Assembly: GCA_947179485.1 (NCBI GenBank) | Contig: OX359248.1 | Location: forward strand, 28,157,378 to 28,221,377 | Source of the DNA: Allacma fusca | Taxonomy: Eukaryota; Arthropoda; Collembola; Symphypleona; Sminthuridae | DNA length: 64,000 nucleotides | Direction of reading: 5' to 3' | Shown here: piece by piece, positions 23,901 through 37,505 of the stretch | Numbering within the stretch: position 1 is the stretch's first letter | Layout: each line of letters begins with the position of its first letter | Notes under the pieces: model-generated | Databases searched by the model: none | Told to the model about the DNA's origin: nothing | The model's input: the letters and a program-made list of their open reading frames with translations, nothing else | Made by a program: the position numbers and the translations under genes

Positions 23901-26900
23901 TCAGGTGGTTTTGTCACGAAGATCAAGCTTTTCACCTTTGTTGGCTTCTTTCAGTGCCTTTTTTTCTGCTTGCTTTTGAGTAATAGATCCCGCAGATTTT
24001 GGTTCCATTTTTCGAGGAGCATCCAATTCTCTGTAATTACAAAGTCTATCCACATGACAATTTGTATTATTTATACCATAGGGCATTTAAATGATTATAA
24101 CCAGTCCAGTAATAACCTATAAATACACTACAAATATTTTTTAAAGCTCAACCTGTATTTATTGGTCAGTAAGATGAAAATTTCGTCAAGCGTTGATTCC
24201 GAAATAATATATTTTTCGATGATTTCATAATTTTCATCCAGAATTGATCGCATGCGACGAAAAAGCTCTCCCCATGTAATTCGCATATCGCGGAGAAAAT
24301 ATAGTAGAAGATTGTCTTGCTCATCTCTCAGAGTTAAATGTCTGGAATACAGACAGATGATTATTAAAATGAGTGAAATTCTGCTAATTTCATGATTTTC
24401 TAGTATTATTTACTTGAATTTCCTTTTCATGGTTTTCTTAAGAGACACAACTCTTCCCATGGTTGTAGACATGATTTCCATCGGGGAAAGTACTTCGTGT
24501 CGAAGTCGAAGCATAATAGTGAAACCTAAAAATAGTAATAAATACACGAAGCGGATTTTATACCACGTAGTATAGTTTTAGAGGTCCTAGTTAGAATTCG
24601 CGTATTTTTAATTGTAAGTGTAAGGTTTATATAAATATACCTCTCGAAAACCTCTGCATTAGCTCCCGTGGAGGCCCTAAACATTGAATGTTCCCTTCAC
24701 ACATGACAATCATTCTGGTACTTAGGTAACTGCACTCCTCAGTGTTGTAGGATGTAAACAAAACTGTCCGTCCATTACTGGTTAGTAGTTTCATAATTGT
24801 CCAGAATCTCTGTCGACAAGATGGATCTATCCCTGATGTAGGCTCATCCATCAGAATCAATTCACTGCCACCAATCAAGCACATAGCTGCACATACACAT
24901 CTCCGCATGCCATAGGTCAAGTGCTTGCATTGGTCTAATCTAGCTTCATACAATCCTACAGAAAATGACACCTTTTCCAATCAAATTATTTGAGCATGCT
25001 CGCAATTAAATACCAACCCTGCAGGGTCTCAAGTATAAAATCTTCAGAATCAACAGCAATTCAGTCTAGCAAAGTATTATATACATTCCAATACAACTAT
25101 TTAAAAGTTTACCGAAAATAGTGAGCCATTGATCCACATGAGCATTTACTTCAGAAATGGGTATGCCACGAAGTCGGGCCATCAGTTCCAGCATTTGTGC
25201 TGGGGTAAACCGCTCAAAGAGACAAAAGTTCTGGGCAGAGTAATCAATTCAGAGATAAATTCAAAAAATACTTTTTTACTTTGAGCATCCAATTTTTTGA
25301 AGGAGCTGTTTTTTAGTGAGTATATCATACCCTTTGAGTAAAATTACCTGAGGACAATAACCGATTTTACTAAGGAACTTAACCCGATGATGATGAATAC
25401 TTGAGTCACCAATAAATACTTCCCCAGTGGTTGCCAAAGTCTCGCCACACAGAAGCTTGACAAGTGTCGACTTCCCCGACCCACCCCCTCCGAGAACTCC
25501 GATGCATTCACCTTTCGTAATGGCAATGCTAGCGTCATTTACCAGCATCACGGTTGCGTAGGATTTTGTTAGGTCCCGACAAACCAGAGCAATATCTTGA
25601 GGAATTGTTTCTAACAAGAAATAAAATCAATCATCACCAATGTTTCAATCCAGTCAGTAGTATAGTGACTACAATGAAGCTCAGTACACTGCTGATTATC
25701 TATCTGTACATTACTCTGTTCTATAATTTCTTCACATCTGTCCCATTCGGCTTGAACATCTGGAGGTCTAGATCTAACCGTATTTTTTGAATGTGTTCGG
25801 ATAAACTTGAGCACGGAGTTGTGCAAAATATTGGCAATGACTCCACGATCAATAAGGATTAGCAGACCCCTGAGAGAGCGAAAATAAAACTCAAGATTCA
25901 TTAGTCCGTGGGAGCAAAGGTGACAGATACTGATGTTACGCACAATGAGATACGATATACGATACACATTCATACTATGAATCAATTAATTGTCGGATTT
26001 AGTCACACACTCACTCACCAATACAAAAAACCTTGAAGAACAAAGAATATGCAAAATTGAATCAGCAACGGCTCTTCGAAACTTTCCTTCCCCCAGTCAA
26101 AATATGGAGGAGACTGAAAACATTGGTTTCTATTCATGGAATTACATACCATATCTGTAAAGAAAAAAAAACAAAAGTATTGGGAATAATTATTATTGTA
26201 CAGACTTTCGAGAAGTACTCATTCAACATCAAAATACTATGATAAATATTTCAGTTTTTGCAATTATTATAGAATCTTACCACAACATTTAGCAAAATCC
26301 TGGTCATTTTCTATGATAAAGTCGTACAAACGTTGTCTTGACTCAACGTTGTCATACTTGGAGATCGTTCCACAAATCTACATGCACAGGGGATGATAAA
26401 AATTTATTTTACCTGTTTAGAAGTGAGATTTGAAAATTTTTACCAAAAGTTGTAAAACAATTATTATTAATTATCATTACCGCTTTGACTGATTTAGGCA
26501 TTGTGTGGCATTCGCTTCCCAGAGCATCTGCCTCAAACCAGCGGTAAAGAGCAGCTGTAATTGTGTACATTGGAAAGATGTTCAAAATATTTCGAAAAAA
26601 TATTACTCCATTAGAATGGTTTTTCTCAAAGGCATCGAAGGTCAATATAAGCGTAGGGACCAATCCTGTAAAAGCACAGATGTAGTTTGTACTTCAAAGT
26701 TTTGCTTTGATTGGTTCATGGCAATATTATTATCATTATTATATTTCTTCAAAGATTTTACCCAGTAACACATGAAGTACCACATAAAATCCATACCCAG
26801 TGATCTTGTTTGGGGAAATACAACTTAAAAAGTACGTAAAAGGGATCGAACTCCAGCATAAATACAGGGAAATAATTAGCGTAATCGAAATAACATCCTG

Positions 26901-29900
26901 CAATTCTGAAAGTTAAAAACGTAAAGATAGAATATACACTGATTTCGTTCAATACATATAAATATTCGAAAAAATATCAAACCTATGGGCTTTATTAGCG
27001 TTGCAGCAGCAACCATAAATATTCCAACAACCAAGAAGCTATAAATTAAAGTTATGATAAAATCGCATAAATATTCCGTTCCCCAGTACACGAATGGGTG
27101 TAAGCCTGTCATCAGCTGAATGTGTTTCATCTGTTGAATGTAATTAATTAATTTGGTTAAATACAAATACTAAGGAACAGGTACATACAACCACTGTCCA
27201 ACATGTCATTTATTTTTATTCAGCTTCTCACTCCTGTTGTTCGCTCGATCAAAGGGAAAACAATGAGACCCGCTACGAACAAAGATAATGCAAAGGATAC
27301 TATTACAGCGAACAGAACGCAAGTTACTTCACATTTCGCTTCCACATCAGATACCTGAGATGTAAAATAATTAGTACAATTTAAATTAAATATAAAATAA
27401 TTTAAATTGTGATCCGCTTATTTCATGGGAGTATTGCTCGAAATGTTCATAAGTAAATATTTCTTGATCTATAATAACGCTCACAATTTGTTCAGGAAAG
27501 GGTTCATTAAAAACTTTGATGTCTCGCTGAACCCCAGTCGAAATCGGGAAAAAAGCATCTAGCATGACATTTGAAATTAAATTCATCACAACTGGAGGGC
27601 CATGAAGTGCATCTGAAGAATAGTATCCCACGAACTGTACAAATTTGTGTAGTTTATTCTTAGAAAGAGCTTCATCTGGAATTAATTTATCTAGTTGCCG
27701 AAATTCAATTCCAATAAAATGCATATCTTTCACGTAGCCATCTCTGGAAGCATTGCTTTCTTCAAATTTAGTTAGAACTTGGTCTGTTTTGAGTAACCTG
27801 AGGCCATTATGTTTCAAGGTGCGGGATATGCTTTTCTTGTAGTTCTATTATCAAGTACATATGTACATTTGAAACCAAGTGAATTTTTAGACATAACAAA
27901 TATTTTTCCCAGCTTTTACACCATATTGCTTACGCGATTCATTAAGATAGGTACATCCGTTGAGCCCAGACGGTAGAAAACTTCGGCGTTTTTGTAGGTA
28001 TTTAAGGATAATTCAAGGGGTATTGGATCTTTAATTGGTTCTACAACTAAATTAGCGTGGTAGCAGACAGCCATTATTATAATCAGAGGAACCACGTATT
28101 CCCAGATAAAGAATTTGTTCTGAAAAAAAAAGAGCTGTGTATTTTCGACTCACTACATGACAGGCAAAATAATTATTATTCCTATGTAAGTACATTGTAC
28201 TGTAAATGTGTGTCTAGTAATTACTTTAGACCTCATAACGACTAGCCTTTTTGTAATTAATGCCCTGGCCGAGTTTGAACTCGTTGATTTGAATTCCTCA
28301 TGATCCAAAATACTGGGTAATGAGATATCTGCAGGTTTTATATTATTAGGACAAACACGCATAAGAGTCATACATACATAATTTCAAGAAATCATAAATT
28401 ATTCTTAATTAGGGGCTATTGATTATTAAAAGTGACCAGCTCACTGTCAAATGTCTTCCTCCTTGTATCCGGTTGTCCGCGTCTGAAGCATTTATCAGGG
28501 GACTCATCTTCTATTGAGACAGCTTCGCATATTTTAATGAAAACATCGAAAAGGGAGATCTGCTCCACGGAGTACTCATCAATTCCAAGGGTTTCCTTTT
28601 CTTTGTCTAGTTCATCGAATAAGTCCGGATAGCGAGACATTTTAGTTTTCCGTAGTTCAAAAATTATTCCCCTACTCTCTAAAATTTCATCGGCCTCATC
28701 TTGCTTGGGCTTTTCATCCATATGTTTCTCAATTATTTTAACTGTCCTCTCCAGATTAAAGGACTTCTCCGTGGAAGGAAAAATTTTAAGGAAGTATCCA
28801 GTGTCTGATGATTCATTACATTGTAATAATAATCTTGCTCGCATAATAGCAAGGGAAAACTGCTTATATAAGTATGTTGACAATATCTGTAATATGTGAA
28901 ATAGAGCATGGATTTTTTTTTACCATAGCGACTTTTTAAATATTTTGGCGTCCCATAGCAAATAAGTTTTCCATGGGATAGTAGAGCTATCCGGTCACCC
29001 AAATACTCAGCTTCATCCATTCGGTTCGTTCCAATGATGATCGTATGAAAGCGCCGTAGTTCCTAAAAAGGAACAGTAACCATATTGTGCTCTTGAACAC
29101 ATTGTACTTAATAACAACACATAAATCCATACATACAAATAACTTACAGTAGTAGGATTAAAATTATTATTGCTAGCAGTAAATAAAGGAGGGTTTAATC
29201 TAGAAAGATTTTAATTCCCTATTTGTAAAGCTTCTTTTTCATTAACGAGGATGAAACTTAAATTAATTATTGTAGATTACGACTAGAATCCTCCAGATTT
29301 CTCGACGAGAGACGGAATCCAAGCCATGGGTTGGCTCATCCAGGAAAATAACTTGTGGAGCGTTGACTAATGCTAATGAAATGCTAAGTTTCCTTTTGCT
29401 GGTGTCATTCAATTCCGACGGGATTTTATTTCGGAGTTCCCATAATCTCATTAGCGTTAGCAGCCCCATAGCTTGCTTCTTAGCTTCGGAATTGCTTACC
29501 CCTCGTAGCTGCACAACCCAATGACTTGTATTAGCATAATAGGGTTTATGACATTCAGTATTTAATGCAAGATAGGTGGATAGCTACATATATGTATGTA
29601 TGTATGTACATGGAATTAAACGCATACTATTATATGTAGCTATCTTTTTCGAGCTAGTGCAACAAATATAAATACACAGACTGCATTGTGTACTTGCACT
29701 GTAATTTCCTATTTGTGTTCATGCCCATGTACATACATTTAAAGTGTGAATACTGTATGCATGATTTGTATTCTGGAAATTAATTTACCCTGTAGCAGAG
29801 TGTCACATGTTCCATGACAGAGAGAAGGTTGAACAAAATTACTTTTTGCGGGCAGTACCCCATGTACTCTCTGACTTTCTTTCGGTCGTAATTCACGTCA

Positions 29901-32900
29901 AAGCCATTAATGGTGACATAGCCGTGGGAAGGAATTAGCTGGAATGTGGACATTTTAGACTTGAACTTGAGTCACGCTAAGTTCTGTTATACCTCTGATA
30001 TGTAGGTATGACTTACCATGCCACCCATGACGTGAATTAATGATGATTTCCCACTACCTGAATTTAAAGATAATGTTCGTACCATCAGCATAAAAAGTAT
30101 AAGTTGAAGTTTGTAAGTGAAAAGCAGTAGTGTGTGGTAGTCAGTTTTTACCAGTGTGTCCAAGTATAATCGTAATTTCTACACAAAGGGGTAAAGATAA
30201 CAAATGTAATAATGGATTTAGTGGTGAGGGGATATAAATAGTTATTACGTTGTGAATGAGTTTTAATAAAAAAAAAGTTTTACCTCCATGATAAAAATTC
30301 AAGTTAATGTTGTCAAGGACAATTTTATGCTTGCCACCTAGGGTTGTTAAATTTCTGACGTGTAAAACAGACTTGCGTTGGTCTTCCTCGTAAATATCGG
30401 GTTTCTGAAATACCTCATCCGCGTTGTGTTCTTTTAGATCTTGCATCATTTCTTCATGATCCTGTTTTTGTAGGTCTTTTTCTCGTTTGGCCTATTAGGT
30501 TGGCATAAAATGGGTCATAAAGGTTCGTTATGAGAACACATTAACAAATAAAGCTGTAGTTTAAAGTGTGGGGCAAAAGTGCCAATGGTATGCTGAAATG
30601 ACTTGCCTTCCAGCATTGGTACCATTTGTGAGTATGAGATAGTCCTCTTTGCTTTGTAATGTCCCGAAATACCGCGAGAGAGAAATAAAACAAACCACTT
30701 CCTTTATTGTTATCATCACCGACGTAAATTGAGCATATTAAAATGCGCGGACAGGGCAACGGTGGAGTTGAAACAGTTAAAAGCATTTAAAAGACGTTAG
30801 CAAATTTAGTAGACAGATACTATACATACACAGCTACTGGTAACTTCCCTTGAACCAAAATTTGTGTACAGGCTCTGCAGTAAAGGCTTAATCAATTTAT
30901 TCTTGGACTTACCCAGCAGCATGACAGTAGCCAGAGAAAAGCTAAGGTGTGTGCCGGCTACGGGGCTCAAAAAAATAGTTCCAAACCCCATCCCCTTTTC
31001 TATCATATGAGTAAAAAGAAACTAATATTTTTGGGCTTAGGGAGTAATGAAAAATGTGAATGCATGCATGGATTAGTATTAACATTTACATATGGAGGCG
31101 TACACATGCAAAGGTATAGCAGACAGTCATTTTATCGTTCTCTGTGAGTAAATGCTTAACTTTGTATTGGAAAACAAGCAACAAACCTTCACATTCTAAA
31201 ACAATGATTTGTTTGATTCCATTGATGAAAGCCCAATGAGGAAGAAATATAGCTGCTACTAGATTTGGGTAAAATGACATGAGCTCAACAAGTTTCAGAA
31301 TTAGGGGGATAAAGAAAGTTAAATATCCAATAAGCACTGCAAATGTTCCACCCCCAAGAGCTAAAATAAATTACGCTGCTATTATTATTATTATTTCCAG
31401 GGGATTATGGAACTTTGACTATAGTTTAGTATTTCCTTAAATCTGAAAATAAGTATCATTATGGCCTTTGCCGAAGTGCCACATCAAGTAAGTACCTCCC
31501 CTGTTGAAAGTGCTGCTCAAGAAGAATGTGAAAAACGTGTAGCTCATCAAGTGAAAGAATACAAACAGAAATACTACAACACGGTCGGACCTAGTAATTA
31601 TAGCACCGTTACCAAAATCCTGGAAGAGAAACCACGTTATAAGTAATGCTGTTACAAATCGGAGCACAAATGCATGGAAGAAAAGTACGATCCAGTGGAC
31701 GAACAACGGCAAGTGATGGAGTTTCAGGAGTGTCTGCAATAATAATTAAATAAACAAGGTCCGTTAAAATATTAGATACTTTAAAAAAAATCCTCAAGTT
31801 TCTTAATTAATAAAAATCACAGACTCGTTTGTAAATTATGGCTTATATGCTTACTAATTAAACTCACTTTGATTTCCGAATCGTTCTCTGTGACTATTTG
31901 CTTGACAATAAAGAATGTCAAAAAAGCATAGGACAGAAGCATCGTGTAGGCCACTACGGAAACTATCAATTCCTTGAGATTACTATTGATAAAGTTAGGG
32001 TAGTGATACATTTTGAATATTCTTAAGGGCCAAGCTTCCATATGATATTTGTCTATGAACAGATAATTCGGATCCATCTGCAACAACAGTCATTTCGATA
32101 TCTGAAGTCTTTTAGTAGTCAATTTTTATGCACATGATGATAAAAATATTTTTTTAAATATTTTCGCTACAGATGTGAACATATTCCATTCGTCTCATAT
32201 GCCTAATTATACTAACAACGGGATACTACAAATCTATTTGCAGGTTATTTGAAGGCAATTATAGGTAATTGCCTTATTATAGCTTGTCTTACAATAAGTT
32301 GTAAGCTGGATCTGCAAGGCGCATGTACCTATACCAAATGCAAACTTTACGTTCCCATTCAGGAAATAGAAATATAATTTATTACGGAATAGGGGCTTCT
32401 TATTACTACTAAATACTCCTCCCATGTATACAAAGGATCAAAATAAAAAAATGACACATGTTGAAAAGTAATGAGGTTAAGCTCTCATTATTGTCAGATG
32501 TTATATATAACTGTATTCAATGTAATAATCATGGTATAATAATAATTGTAATAATAAACGACGGGCATAGGAGTCAAATTCCTATATTCATATAATACTG
32601 GTGTAGGTGTAGGCTCAAATAGGAACTCGACAAAATAAAATCCACAATAGCACATTACCACAATACTCCAGCCGTCCTTAACTCCCTGACCTAGCAAATC
32701 TCTCTTACTATCGTTAGCTACATCCAATAACTGTTCCCTAATAGCGTCATCAACAATTTCCAAGTAAGCTTCTTCGATAGCATATTGCAACCCAAAGAAG
32801 CCAAGTTCAACGTACGGAGACACTAATATAGATAGCAAATGATAATAATTATTATTCCCATGTCATATAGAATTATTCCTATCACAGCTACTCATTAAGT

Positions 32901-34569
32901 GCGCACTGTGCACAGTACCTTTATCTTTGGACCTGGGAGGTTCCACATAAGGAAATTTTTCAGACGTTTGTGATAACTCTTCACTAAAAAATCGGATGCT
33001 GTACTTCATAGATTCTGGTATAATGGGTTGAACACCAGTGTCAGTTTCCTTCCCGTCGTAATCAAATACAATCCCAATGGGTTCCATATGCTTGCGCCGA
33101 TCTCTCCGATGAAGTAATGCTAATTCCAATATTTCCTGCCGCGACTCACAAGCTATCTGAAAATGTCATGCAGAAGTTGGTCCAGCATAATAATTATTAC
33201 ATGTTTACGAAACTTGTGAAAGTACATACAGCGAGAGTGAAAGTGACATATACAGTATAGAGTCCATAGCCACTCCAGCTATTGTCATACAATTATTTAC
33301 AGGATTTTTCATTAAATACTAACAAGTCCAGTTGGTTCGGTGCAGGAGAAGTCACCACTTTTGCAATTAAATTCTTTCGAACTCCGGAACCGATTTCGAT
33401 CCTCAATGTCAAACTCATCCAGTACTTCTGTCAGGATCCTCTGGGCAAGGGTGGTGTTGGGGTAGAACAGAAGGAAAATCCGACCTCCGGCATCACAGTA
33501 TTTATTCCTAAAATCCTGCTTGATGTCTTCAGTTTCTGCTTCCGGGAAACGAAGCTTGTTCTCTGCAATGGTATTCAAATAACGAATATTCCAAAGTACT
33601 CTCCATAATTTCCCAACTTCTACCCATACTATGCAAGTTAGCCTCATTTAGATGTTAAGGATGATTTTGTAGTTTTGAGGTGCACAAATGTTACTATTAC
33701 GGTACTTTTTTGAAAAGGTCGTAAATACATATTTAAAGGCTTGAGAATACTTGTGTATGGGAAGGTTTCACTTATCTGTACAGACAAGAGAGTCAGCGTG
33801 GAAAATAAAAGCAGTGATGACAATGCATTAGGTAAACAAGATGATGAGCAGCGTGTGGCACTACCGCACTTACGTTCGCTCATTAAATATCTATACTTAC
33901 ATACATACATGTAGACTATACATAATTATGTAGGTGCATAAATAATGATTACAACAAGGGGACTAATTACCATACAATTTCTTCTCCTGGTAAGCCTTGT
34001 CCCAAGAAATCCCATGAGTAAAAGCAGCAAAGATCCCAAGGACCATCAAAGGGGAGAAAAAAACCTCTACAAAGGTAGTAATGAGTGATCGATGTCTGAA
34101 AAACATTTTTCTGGAGAACATTACCAGGACCAAATTCCCACTTGTCCTCGTTTTGAATCTATCTACCCAACTTTTTTTAGGAGTCTCCTCTGTGGTCACA
34201 TCATCCTCTTTGAGTAATTCGATTCTATTTGTAATTGTCAAGTCAAATAGGATTATACATTCTCCTCAATCTCATTTCCATATGAAATTACCAATAGGAA
34301 ACAGCAAAGGGGCGTCAAACTCGTCTTTCATTAGAACTTTACGGCTGTGGGGTAGCGTGACGCGTTTGCCTAATTAGTTTGAACATTTAGGCTAATTACG
34401 TTTTAAAATATACTTCCACGTCCACGTCAGGCTTCTTATTCTCCTCCCTCTCTCTCTCCTGTGATGATATGGATTCGTCATCACCATAGTTCGGATGCTG
34501 GTACTTGGTCTCGACCTTCTCAGTTTTTCCATCCTCCTTACTCCCAGGAGCTTCAGTCGTTGATGACAT
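23901..34569 (-). CDS. Full-length ABCA-type ABC transporter with degenerate ATPase motifs
   Basis: About 25-30 small exons on the - strand encode one polypeptide with two membrane domains and two NBDs. The probable start is the ATG at 34569 ([10 protein letters not shown]). TMD1 begins with [16 protein letters not shown] near 34.1 kb, followed by a large extracellular loop and the helices at 31.1-32.1 kb. NBD1 (30.4-28.4 kb) has split Walker A GHTGSGKSS and Walker [16 protein letters not shown]2 covers 28.1-25.8 kb, including the ABCA-typical [20 protein letters not shown]2 (25.6-24.6 kb) has Walker [10 protein letters not shown] and Walker [14 protein letters not shown]. Both signatures are eroded ([20 protein letters not shown]) and both H-loop positions changed ([17 protein letters not shown]). 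ABCA proteins move lipids across membranes. The tail ends near 23905. Most exon borders are approximate. Confidence 0.85.
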
Positions 34570-34967
34570 CTTCAGGTATCGTGTACCTATTGGTGACTCG
34601 ATTAAATTAAACTTCCTTTCAGCTAAATTTAGATAGTCCAGAGAAGATCATCCCCATGGTTAATGAAGCCTGGGCTCATTATGTATAAAATGTAAGGACA
34701 AGGACTTTCTAGGTATTTACCTCACAATCAGTCCCTCCTCACCTCCACAATATTTTTTAGTATAGGCCTCACCTTAAAACCAGTCCTAGACTCCTAAGTG
34801 GAGTTTTACTCGTTTAGTTTATAGCAAGTGCTGAGCACAAAATGTGAGCACTATGATAGTAATCTCACATACATATTTATAACCAGTAATGTCATTAATG
34901 TCTCACAAGTCAACAGTCAAGAATAGAACTGCAAGAGTGCAAACTGTAAATAAACTTGTCCAATCCC

Positions 34968-34996
34968 CACACAAACACACACACACACACACACAC
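34968..34996. repeat. (CA)n microsatellite
   Basis: An alternating CA run of about 29 bp with one AA interruption. Confidence 0.9.
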
Positions 34997-35859
34997 GTCA
35001 AGCCAAAAGCAAAATATTGTTACCTTCTCTTTCACTTTCCCCAATAATAATTCCTTATCCCCATAGTGAATCATTCCTAATTTAGCATTGCTTTAATTTT
35101 CATTCATTCACTGTTTCTTTTCATCCTTCTAATCTGACATGTCCGTACTCTGAAAATTTCCTTCACCCACATAATCTCCGTCTTTTCCTCACTCTTGACG
35201 TATGTACTTTGGGGAATGAAATAACAAAATAATTAATGCAAATCCAGCATCTATGGTAATTCCTTTCCTCATAGCTCACCATGCATCACCCATACTAATT
35301 CAAATTCCCACGATTTCCATGTATGTAGGTGACTGGGATTTTTTTTTTGTCTTTCTCGAGCTTTTATTTTGCAAAAGCACACATCATTTCTCATGTATGC
35401 GGAAATCCACCAAAAGTATAAAATACAGCCAGAGAGACAGTCTGACAATGTCAGGAATATGAGCCAGTCCCACCAACTCTGAAGCAACTGTTCCCATTGT
35501 GATCCCCGTCCATACCACATCCAAATACTCCATCCATGAAAATAAGCCCATAAAGACCAGCTTTGAAATGTCACTTCTATATAATACTCATCCTATAGTC
35601 TATGCACACAATCCACATTATATTTTTAGTCATAAAGAGCCCCAAGGTTGCGTCCCCGTGACGACAATACTGATTTCTATTACAACCGTGTCTGATATAG
35701 ACCTTCATTGATATTTATATTGGTAATCCATTTACAAGGGAAGGAGTTTGAGAAACCGCTCGGATCCGAGCATATTACCGAATTCGGTAAAGTCCGACAG
35801 CTCCTCGGAAATTCAGCAGTGGAGTAGTGACAAGCTCAAAGAAGGTGTGTAGGTGTTCC

Positions 35860-35861
<2 letters not shown>

Positions 35862-35922
<61 letters not shown>
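35862..35922. repeat. (CT)n microsatellite
   Basis: A pure CT run of about 60 bp, the longest simple repeat in the window and probably length-polymorphic. A pyrimidine tract this long can form triplex DNA. Confidence 0.97.
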
Positions 35923-35925
<3 letters not shown>

Positions 35926-36441
35926 GATATCATATTATAGTACTTATCTGACAGTGACTCTCTGCGCCCTTTCCCTTCTAAAGGCATGCTCACATCTCCT
36001 ATCCCCAGCCCCTGTCATACATACTTACCCGTACAGTCACACACATGATTTTTATTCCTCATGAAATTTCCCTTCTATTTTTTTTATACCCTTGCCCAAT
36101 TCCTATTTTAGCAAAAAGGACCTGACGCTGACATAGAGGAATAGCTCACTTTTTCCCAACATTTATGCAGCCAGCCCATGAGCGCAAAATGTTCCACATG
36201 TGCGTCCGGCTTTCAAAAACAGATACATATCATGTACCATTAAAAAAGGCATTTCTCAATTCTACTATACAGACCTTTCTCTCCATCACGTACACTTCTC
36301 TTTTTTTTTGTTATCCCTCACAATTCTCAACAAACACTTTTAATTTTAAAAATTCAGTGTTTCTAGTATTTAAAATTCTGCTGGACCGAAGGTTCCCTAG
36401 TACTAACGGCTGACTATAAAAAAATGTTATGAGCTTCGGAG

Positions 36442-36470
36442 TATAATAATAATAATAATAATAATAATAG
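36442..36470. repeat. (AAT)n microsatellite
   Basis: About nine tandem AAT trinucleotides. Confidence 0.95.
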
Positions 36471-37505
36471 CGGCATAGAACGGTTGTTACAAATATGTTA
36501 CGCTTCAGATTTGAGGTACATGTGGCAGCATTGGACATTCTCAGTGGCAGTTTCACGTTGGCTTTGCTTTTGCTCTTGTGGCGTATACAGAGAGGTTTGG
36601 GTTTGTATGGTGCAGGATGAGGAAGGCCGGAGCAGTGTCTGTGGACTGTACATGGCATAAGTAAATCCTACAGTTGAGATTCGTATGCTGGGAGTATACA
36701 GGGAAGGGAGTACGCGGTGCTAGTAGTAGTAGTGGGCAGAGAGGCGCAGAGTGTATGTTCAAGCGTGTGTATGTGTGTGTGTGTACAGTTTAGAGTGTTA
36801 GTAGTAACTGGTAATGTTACCTGAGTGAGGTAACTTACTCTGCTGGGAAATACATACGGGATACTTGAAAGTAGTTCGCGGTTATATGTACCTTCGGCAC
36901 CTTGTTTGTGCCTTGTGCTTGTGCTATTCGTTCAGTGTTTATTGAGGCTTTAGAGGGACTCCTCTCGTATGGTTTGGATTTTCGATTGAGTTTTTTAAAG
37001 CTGTGTGTTCTTCTGTTGGAAATTGTTGATGATGCAGATATAGATGCAGTGACTCTGTCTCTTGTGTGTATATAGTGTAGGTAATAATAGTGAGTGAGTA
37101 TTTCAGTTTAATAGTAGTGTGAATAGAGAGAGAGAGGGAGAATTGTGCTGCATTTATTATGTTAACTCTTGATTGTTTATTATGGTAATTCAGGATGTAA
37201 GAGTGCTTACAAATTGAATTTTAGAGTTAGGAGACAACATCTCAGGAAAGTGTGTGTCGTTACTTTACATTCGTCTCATATATAATTACTATGTGAGAGA
37301 GGGAGAAATGTCAAACATTTCGTTGGGGCCAGACGGGAGCGATATTAAACGATAGTACAAATTATTATTCAAAAAAAAAAAATATATACTGGTGTCAGCT
37401 CTGCGTTGGGAGCTTCGTCACTTTTAGTTGGTCATATTTAACGTAAGGAATTAGGTTAGTGTGGAAGGAGGCGTCAATTTAATTAGAATTGAAAGTCAAT
37501 GCAGA

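Larger units (their letters stand above)
34570..37505. other. Divergent promoter region of ABCA and AGAP genes
   Basis: About 2.9 kb between two divergent genes, with no coding exon recognised. It holds (CA)n, (CT)n and (AAT)n microsatellites. The last kilobase before 37506 is rich in GT and GAG runs and probably includes 5' UTR of the AGAP gene. Confidence 0.55.

Noticed and set aside
31461-31646. + strand open frame of 61 codons that looks like a small soluble protein
   Set aside because: It lies exactly opposite an ABCA exon with clear membrane helices on the - strand and has no promoter or splice context, so it is an antisense shadow.
35253-35711. Several overlapping open frames on both strands near 35.3-35.7 kb
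   Set aside because: No splice context, domain or codon pattern; they lie in the divergent promoter region among microsatellites.
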